A stretch of 64,000 nucleotides of DNA, from the NCBI GenBank assembly GCA_017506865.1, contig JAFCMP010000557.1:1-64000 (forward strand), written 5' to 3'. Each line of letters opens with the position of its first letter. Position 1 is the stretch's first letter. This document shows, in pieces, positions 57,001 to 64,000 of this stretch. The DNA is from Tribonema minus. Taxonomy: Eukaryota > Sar > Xanthophyceae > Tribonematales > Tribonemataceae. A program made the translations under genes and the position numbers. The notes under the pieces are model-generated. The model saw only the letters and a program-made list of their open reading frames with translations, made no database searches and had not been told where the DNA came from.

Positions 57001-59996
57001 TGCCCAGTTTTGGCATTGTGGCCAATCATTCGACGGCGCGGTCTTGCGAGCGGCTTGATTCGGTTGGCAGACGCTCGAAGCCTGCATGAGCTGCGGCTCG
57101 CCATCACGTATTGAAATAAGCGGCGTTACCTGCCCCTTGGTCGCCCGGATCCCCCTCCCCCCGGCCCGCCCCCGCCTGCAGGACATATCAATGCATGCCT
57201 GACCACCCCCATTCTGAATTCCCCCCCCCCCCCGCCCCCCCCTGCAGGACATATCAACATTGGCTCGACAGATCGGTCATCTACCACACGGGGCGCTGGG
57301 TGGGGTTCGGCGTGCTGCTCGGCGTGTACCTCCTGCGCGTGTACATCATACAGGGCTGGTTCATCGTCACATATGGCCTGGGCATCTTCCTCCTCAACAA
57401 CTTCATAGGATTCCTCTCGCCGCAAGTGGACCCGGAGATGGATGGGCCGGGGCTGCCGACGGCGAGCACGGACGAATTCCGGCCGTTCACGCGGCGCCTG
57501 CCGGAGTTCCAGTTTTGGCACAGCAGCACCAGGTGACTCTCCCCTATCCATATATTGAAGTTGGTGCGCCGTGGTGCGCAGAGCTCAAGCTGTAGCTCAT
57601 GCGTACGAAGAGAGATGCATGTTCGGCGAGCATGGACGAGTTTCGGCCGTTCAAGCGGCGCCTGCCGCAATTCCAGTTCTGGCATAGCAGCACCAGGCGA
57701 CTCTCCCCTGTCTGTAAACTGCGTTGAAGCGTGGTGCGCAGACTTCAAGTTGCTGTAGCTGATGTGTAGACTCGAGTTGCTGTAGCTGATGTGGTCAAAG
57801 AGAGATGCGGCGAGCACGGACGAGTTCCGGCCGTTCACGCGGCGCCTGCCAGAGTTCCAGTTCTGGCACAGTGTGCGCCCAGGTGTTGTCGATGCAACGC
57901 ATCTCGGTACCTGTACGACATTAATTAATTGATGCAACGCATCTCGGTACCTGGGGGACATTAATTAATCACTTAATGCCGTACAGGTACCGATCAATTA
58001 ATGTCGTACAGGTACCGAGATGCGTTGATGAATTAATGCCGTACAGGTACCGAGATGCGTTGCATCGACATTAATTTATTCATGTCGTACAGGTACCGAG
58101 ATGCGTTGCATCGACAACATCTGGGGCGCACAAAAGCAGCAACAGGTGTCTCTCCCCGACCGTTGTAGCTGGGGTGCGCAGACCTCTTGCTGTAGCTGAT
58201 GCGGACGAAGAGATATGCATGTTTGACAAACACGGACAAGCCCAGCCGTGTTACGCAGCGGCTGCTGGAATTCCAGTTCTGGCACAGCAGCACCAGGTGA
58301 CTCGCCACTGTCCGAAAACTGCGCAGACCTCATGCTGTAGCTGATGCGGACAAAGACAGATGCACGTCGGCAAACACGGACAAAGAGAGATGCATGTTCC
58401 GCGGACACGGATGAATTCCGGCCGTTCACGCGGCGCCTGCCGGAGTTTCAGTTCTGGCACGGCAGCACCAGGTGACTCTCCCCTTTCCATCAACCGTTGA
58501 AGCGTGGTGCGCAGACCTCATGCTGTGGCTGAAGTGTACAGAGAGAGCACATGCGGTGAGCACGGACGAGTACCGGCCATTCACGCGGCGCCTGCCGGAG
58601 TTCCAGTTCTGGCACAGCAGCACAAGGCGACTCTGCCCTGTTCATGAACTGAGTTGAAGTAGCACCAGGTGACTCTCCTCTGTCCATGAACGTCGAAGCT
58701 GGTGCGTAGACCCCACGCCGCTGTAGCTGATTCGTACACAGAGAGTGCATTCGGCAACACGCACGAGTTCCGGCCGTTCGCGCGGCGGCTGCCAGAGTTC
58801 CAGTTCTGGCACAGCAGCACCAGGTGACTCTCCCCTCGCCCGTGATTCGTTCGAAGCGTGGTTCGCAGACCTCAAGCTGTAGCCGATGCGTACAGAGCGG
58901 TTGCATTCGGCGAGCACTGACGCGCTTCGGCCGCGGCCGCGTGTTGCGCGGTGGCTGCATTCGCGCACTGCTTGTGCTAACCAGCCTGGCCATGCAGGGC
59001 GCCGCTCTGCTGGTTCAACTTCAACTTCAAATGTCAACTGCGCTGACACATTTCAATACGCCGCATCGCCGCGCTCCGCGCTGTCGCAGGGGGGTGCTGA
59101 CGGCGCTGGTGATGACGCACTTCAGCCTGTTCGACGTGCCCGTCTTCTGGCCGATACTGCTGGTCTACTTTGTCGTCCTCTTCTTCCTCACCATGAAGCG
59201 GCAAATCAAGCACATGATCAAACACAGGTGCGCAAACTCCTCGTCGTTTGGGCCGCCTGCACGTTCATTGTCGCATGGATTTCCGGGCAGCACCAATCAT
59301 GTCGCTTGCTTGACACGCCGCTCGGTGCGCGCGCACACCTGCTACATAGCGTGCTACAGGGCGTGATACTGTGCATTGTGTGCTCACAGAAGGCACCATC
59401 GCGTGTGCAGGACAGGGTCAGCTGGGTGCTAGCAGTCGTGTCCCTGTCCCCATCGGAAGAACATATGTGTTGCAGAGCACTGCCGCGCATGGCAGTGCTC
59501 ATCCACCTGATGTCTGGAGTGCCCCTCCCCCCCCGCTGACTTGAAGTTGCAACTGATGTGAAACCAGACATGTTCTAGTATCAGTTCTGGCATGCATGTC
59601 ATCATGACCAGCACGACAGTTGCCTAGGTATGCCAGTGTACGCTCATCGTTCAGCCTTGATGCATGTGAACTGTGCCAGCACAGCGAGTGGCGCGTACAT
59701 GGTCCTGGGGTGCCATTAGCGTCTTCTCATGGCGTGCAGGCAGTGGCTAAGACGGCAACTACATATGCAAACGCCTGTGCCATACACCCCATCTCCGACT
59801 GCTCGGCAAGCACTTGGCAGCGGGCGTCGATGCTCATCATCGCCGCTGCTTGCATGACTGTCACCGGTGCTTTATGGCTCACTTCTCGCCTCATCCCCCC
59901 ACGATCTGCAGATACGTGCCGTGGAACTGGGGCAAAGCAAAATATCGCGGCGGCGATGGGGGGACACCAGGGTCGGTGAAGATGGGGAAAAGCTAG
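54058..59996 (+). CDS. RER1: RER1, Golgi-to-ER retrieval receptor
   Basis: Four exons: 54058-54122, 57248-57532, 59090-59227 and 59912-59996; exactly 191 codons, 190 residues, the usual RER1 length. RER1 sits in the cis-Golgi membrane and returns escaped ER membrane proteins via COPI vesicles. Exon 1 gives [10 protein letters not shown]. Exon 2 starts [18 protein letters not shown], then transmembrane helices around [20 protein letters not shown] and [19 protein letters not shown], the family motif SPQVDPE, and [19 protein letters not shown]. Exon 3 gives [20 protein letters not shown] and [13 protein letters not shown]. Exon 4 gives [15 protein letters not shown]. All junctions fall in phase 2. 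The first intron is 3.1 kb; the second holds seven copies of the exon 2 edge and a palindromic element. Confidence 0.95.
57622..58940 (+). repeat. Seven copies of the 3' edge of RER1 exon 2
   Basis: The last about 75 bases of exon 2 (GCGAGCACGGACGAATTCCG through TTTTGGCACAGCAGCACCAG, donor GTGACTCTCCCC) recur at 57622-57696, 57810-57882, 58226-58296, 58400-58471, 58555-58626, 58751-58823 and, partial, 58909-58940, plus a bare AGCACCAGGTGACTCTCC at 58661. The intron start (GTGGTGCGCAGACCTCA, GCTGTAGCTGATGCG) repeats with each. A copy of the exon's 5' edge (CCTGCAGGACATATCAA) lies at 57177-57193, before the real acceptor. Confidence 0.93.
57872..58132. repeat. Palindromic element of nested inverted repeats
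   Basis: The arms 57872-57921 and 58082-58132 are inverted repeats; the inner 37 bases (GTTGTCGATGCAACGCATCT, then CGGTACCTGTACGACAT) match perfectly. Between them lie further units, one more forward and three more reversed, each with GGTACC and ATTAATT. The element interrupts one of the RER1 exon-edge copies (57810-57882). It has no coding capacity and resembles a small hairpin or MITE-like insertion that then grew by duplication. Confidence 0.88.
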
Positions 59997-60945
59997 GCTC
60001 TGGTGTGCATATGAGGGAGCTGTTGCATGGTCACGTGTGCACGTGGCGATTTGCAATGGAGACCTTAAATTACGTGGCACATCAAGTGGTGTTGTGTTCC
60101 CTGTACTGTGTTGTCAATTCTCTTGCTGTGGGCACGGATCACATCCCACAACGCCTTTGTGTCCATTTGAGATAGTAGAGAAATGCCCAGCTCAATGTTG
60201 CTGATGGCATATGTACATATTGTCACACCAGGGCACCTGCACCTGAAGTCAGCCACACCTTGTTGCTGCTTGAGGAACTGTCAGGTTGATGTCATTCATC
60301 GAGATCATCAGCGGATACCGCAGGGTCGTGTTCAGCGGTGGCATGAAACAGCAGACGTGCTGACCGTCGCGGCACGGTGCAACGAAGCAAGTCCTGATGC
60401 TGATCTGATATGCTGATTGAACGTTGACAAACGGTGCCGCTCAGCAGCGCGCAGTTCTGGTGCTTCCTCCAGCCTGAGGCTCACAGCATGGTTTGGCCAT
60501 TTCAGGCCTGGTACACGCGCAGTTTGGCCGCGAGTGCCCTACCGACGTGCTGCTGTGTAACAAACACCGTGACACAGTCAAATGAGATGAGTTGCGCCAT
60601 GTATCCCCGCCCCGTCACAGCCACTTGCTTGGAGGCCACGTCGTCAAAGGCGGGTGATCCTCACGGCTGGGCGGCTTTGATGTTCAAGTCCGGTGTGTAG
60701 CGGCAGCGCCGCCCCCGAGCGGGAGCCTCGGCCCAAGTTAGCCGCCAGGTCCAGGTCGCATTGTGCTCTGAAATGCTCTTGCTTCCGCCACTCGCCGCCC
60801 GCCTGAGTGTCCTAGAAAAAAACTTTTGGGCGTTTCCTTCCGAGCTGAGCACTTGAAGCTAGAAAAATATGAAACCCATTTTGTTCATACTCCCTCGCAC
60901 ACACACGCCTAGGACACTACAGCAGCCCAGCATCCCTGCAGCACC
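59997..60945. other. Intergenic between RER1 and lactonase genes
   Basis: Just under 1 kb, moderately AT-rich. No recognisable gene or repeat. It should carry the RER1 3' UTR and the promoter of the next gene. Confidence 0.5.
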
Positions 60946-63900
60946 ATGGCCTCCACTGAATCATGCATGGACCCCCTTGTGTTCGTGGGCTGCTACAACA
61001 GGCAAGTGATCACCACTAAGAGCAAGCACACACACACCGATTTTCTGTGGAGAGGTAACCGATTAGCTAGCTGTGTCACACGTTGGGTTGTGTCGCTTAC
61101 TGGCTGACGATGGTATACGCTTGGCCAAATGCGCCTTGCGTCCACTTTGCGTTCCCTTGCGTGTGAGTGCGCCTGCGCACCGCACCGGTTCAGAAATATA
61201 TCTTGTCGCACGCCATGTCGGGCAGTGTCACCTGGCTACCGGTGCGCGTTCTTGCTTGAAGCCGCCAGCCTCTTTGTACAGACCTAGGAACTCGCCTCTC
61301 CTGACTTCGACTCCAATAGCTGATGTGTATTGAGACCGCCGACCGGCTGCTTTGTCTCTTGGTTCGTGAAGGCCTGAAAAACTTCGTTATTGTATTTCTG
61401 TGTGGTGCGATGCGTTGTTACTGACCTTGTAGCCAATTTAGTCACTTGCTCGCTACATTTTCATGTCCAAAAAGACCAAGGACAGCAGCAGGGCACTTCC
61501 TTCAGCTTATTCGCGCACCCACCTCTCTTTTCTTGTTCGCCTTGTTGAAGCTCGCCTCAAGTAGCCGAGATCCACGACGATATGCGCAAAACGCCTTCAA
61601 TGTCTATCCGTACCCTTCCATGCCCGTGCTGCACCAATTCACCAGAGCATGTCGTTGTTCTTAACCTCTTCTATGCAGGTTTGACAACCTCGCGCACGCA
61701 CCAAAGGGCACCCCCGCGAAGCAGTCGTTGTACGTGTATCGGCTCCACCGCGCCACCGGCACCATGACGCTGCTCACCGTGGACAACACGCTGGAGGTGT
61801 GACTCTCCCTCATTGCTCAACTGTCGACTTTGCTTGCGTTGCGAAGTGGATAGCGTGCACAGGGTTGCTGCGCCGCACATTAGTTTTGTGTGTGGTGAGA
61901 TCCATTTGTGTTGTGACAGTTTGTGCTCCTCTGGCAGCGTGCTGGTCTCACTCCAGCACCTTACAAGTACGTCGCGTACCTGTCTTATTTCACGCGTGTC
62001 ATGCTTCCCTCGCTGATGATCATTTACAGCGACAGTGAGCGTCCTGAAGCAGCAGCTCACATTTATTGCTGCAGTTCCTGTAGTCGTGCACGCCCGAGAT
62101 CCACAGTCACCGAACAACCGCCTGCAGACAGTTCCAAACTGCAGGGGGGGGCACGTGGCATCTTTGGGCAGCAACTGCGCTCTAATTAGGAAAGTGTGGT
62201 TGTTGTGAGCAGGCGGCGTACGGCTTTAGTTACAGATGCCCTGGAATTACCATTGTGGTGAGCTCAACGCAGGCATCAGTGTAGTGCAGCACGATTTGTG
62301 GGAAACAGCGATATAATCGTAGCAGGCGGCACACGCCTTTACTTATGGGTACTCTGGAATCACAATGGTAGCAATGAGCTTCACGCAAACACTCTCATGG
62401 TGTAGCACGAATTGCGCAGCGCGCGGCGCAGTGCCCCACGGTATCAACCGGCACCATCGAGACGCACGTCTCACTTCCGCTCTAACTTCAACGCCGCGAC
62501 GCCCCCCTCGCGCGCAGAACCCCGCGTTCTTCCGCTACCACCCCACCAAGAACGTCCTGTATGCGTGCACGGAGGACATCACCAAGGACAACCTCGTGGC
62601 GGCGTTCGCAGTGAGCCCCGTCAGCGGCGAGCTCACGCACATGGTCAGCCGCTCCGCCATGGGCAAGAGCACGTGCTACCTGACAATAGACGCGCCCGCG
62701 GATCACATGCTGTTCTGCAACTACTGGGACTCTGTCATCGGCACGGTGAGTCGCGTGGTCGCCGCGAGGGTGAAGGTCACAGCTACATGTCAGTTGCCCG
62801 TAACCCCCCGGCGTTTGGTGTGCGCTGGTGGTGTTGCATCTTGGCCATCCGATGTCCCGCAGCGCTCGTGCGCTGACGCGCAGCGGGCAGCTGCGCAACT
62901 GCAACAGCGCGATCCAGCTGGCAGTAACACTGCCACGCGACGCTCACATCAGCAGCAGCGCTCAGTTCACCACAGAAGCGCTTCTCCGGTTTTCGCGGTC
63001 GTGCGTACACTGTCGTCGCGGCGCGCACCCCTCACCCCCCCCCCTCTTGTTCCCCTTTCTAGATGCCCATGAAGCCCTGCGGCATGCTGGAGGACGTCTC
63101 CGTCAAGCTGGAGCCGCCGAAGCGCGTCGTCGCGCGCGGCATCTCGGACCACCTCGCCAACCGCCAGTCGGAGCCGCACGCGCACGCGATCGTGCTGGAC
63201 CCGTTCTTTGGGCGCGTCGCCTTTGTGCCCGATCTCGGCGACGATGACATCAAGCAGCACCTGTACGACGAGAAGACGGGAACGCTCACGCCCACGTGCA
63301 CGATACCGTGCGGCCCGGAGGGGGTGGGCGCGCATGGCCCCAGGTCAGTTTCGCTGCTTGTGTTGCTCTTGCTTCTGAGTTGAAGTTTAAGGTTGAAGTA
63401 GTGTCAAGATCGTGACGCTCACGCGCACGCTCCCGTGGTCACTTGAACTCCCCTGCTAGGCAAGTGAGGTCGCTGGTCAATGCAAAGTTGAACTTTCCTA
63501 CACATTGCAGGCAAATTGCGAGCACAGGCACGCATCCGCTGCGACGCCGTGGCGCGAGCATGCGCGACCTGTGCATCAATTGAAACCCACCACCTTCGCG
63601 CCACACTGCACACAGCGACTGCCACTGCTGCACGCTCACACAACCGCGCATGACCCTAACCCTAACCCGTGCTACCGTCCGTACGTGCAGGTACATCTGC
63701 TTCCACCCTACGCTCAACACGGTCTACGTCATCAACGAGCTGTCCTCCACCGTCTCCGTCTTCGAGTTCAACGCGAACATCGCCGAGACGCTCGAAGCGG
63801 GCTCGAGCAAGTCCACGCTGCGCCTCGTGCAGAACATTTCCACGATCCCCTCGGCATTCCCGCGCAAGCTCAACACGTGCGGGCGCATCTGCATCGACCC

Positions 63901-64000
63901 GTCGGGCCGCCACGTGCTCGTGTCGAACCGCGGCCACGACTCCATCGCCGTCTTCGCGATCCACTCGGACACGGACGCGTGCGGCGAGGGCGGCAAGCTG
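60946..64000 (+). CDS. 6-phosphogluconolactonase-type beta-propeller protein (5' part)
   Basis: Exons so far: 60946-61001, 61679-61796, 62518-62745, 63063-63343 and 63691 to the window edge, 331 codons; the 3' end is outside. The family (YbhE-type, seven-bladed propeller) hydrolyses 6-phosphogluconolactone in the oxidative pentose phosphate pathway. The protein begins MDPLVFVGCYN, then AKQSLYVYRLHRATGTMTLL, NPAFFRYHPTKNVLYACTED, SGELTHMVSRSAMGKSTCYL, HAHAIVLDPFFGRVAFVPDL, YICFHPTLNTVYVINELSST and RICIDPSGRHVLVSNRGHDS. The H.NP.FL..HP, HAH.....P and NRGHDSIAVF-like blocks are hallmarks of the lactonase family. Intron 1 begins with GCAAGT, a second GC-AG intron; with exon end AG it yields Arg. 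No targeting peptide, so likely cytosolic. Related propellers can have other substrates. Confidence 0.88.
62211..62417 (+). repeat. Imperfect tandem duplication in lactonase intron 2
   Basis: Two units of about 92 bases (AGGCGGCGTACGGCTTTAG and AGGCGGCACACGCCTTTA starts, then TCTGGAATNACNATNGT and GTGTAGNNCAGCACGANTTG) start about 114 bases apart. They are intronic and not exon-derived as far as I can see. Confidence 0.65.

Overview
The window is nuclear DNA from a eukaryote, most probably an alga with a red-lineage secondary plastid (ochrophyte or haptophyte type). Genes are split by spliceosomal introns (GT-AG, two GC-AG), exons are very GC-rich (many Ala/Gly/Arg codons) and introns are poorer in GC. 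Three proteins start with a signal peptide followed by a Phe at the cleavage point (AVA/FVP, SHA/FLA, SHA/FNQ). That is the ASAFAP-type bipartite plastid-targeting signature of such algae. A Tctex-type dynein light chain points to dynein motors, perhaps a flagellate stage. TTAGGG-like short arrays are scattered inside introns and spacers.

Layout: a 5' exon of a plastid-targeted protein (709-1011, -); a membrane-tethered bZIP transcription factor (2172-4367, -); divergent from it, the plastid pyruvate dehydrogenase E2 gene with two lipoyl domains (5073-14568, +, 7 exons); an SF2-helicase-like P-loop ATPase (15764-20784, +, possibly starting at 15603); a low-complexity stretch; an ATP adenylyltransferase / Ap4A phosphorylase (24107-25771, -); a cathepsin X/Z cysteine peptidase (27217-33164, -); divergent from it, a Tctex1-type dynein light chain (33412-34568, +); a plastid-targeted SEC-C/YchJ-like protein (35553-38687, +); a coiled-coil protein (40282-47035, -); divergent from it, an ankyrin-repeat protein (47264-51767, +); RER1, the Golgi-to-ER retrieval receptor (54058-59996, +); and the 5' part of a 6-phosphogluconolactonase-type beta-propeller gene (60946-64000, +). 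These are ordinary housekeeping genes without operon logic; three pairs share short divergent intergenic regions.

The striking feature is in the introns. In six of the multi-exon genes, the introns carry tandem series of partial copies of the adjoining exon edge, each with its splice site: 3' exon edges plus donor downstream of an exon, and acceptor plus 5' exon edge upstream of an exon. There are about 6 copies behind E2 exon 4, 8 behind ankyrin exon 3, 7 behind RER1 exon 2 and 5 in front of a coiled-coil exon. Copies are decayed to different degrees. This looks like intron growth by repeated tandem duplication across exon-intron junctions, leaving arrays of decoy splice sites. Three coding exons need a 1- or 2-base correction within a C run or (GC)n tract, which may be assembly error, and a fourth such site may hide the true start of the helicase-like gene.

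All exon models were built by hand from splice signals, phase and family similarity. In every complete gene the joined length is a multiple of three except at the three flagged frameshifts. No tRNA, rRNA, CRISPR array or intact transposon was seen.
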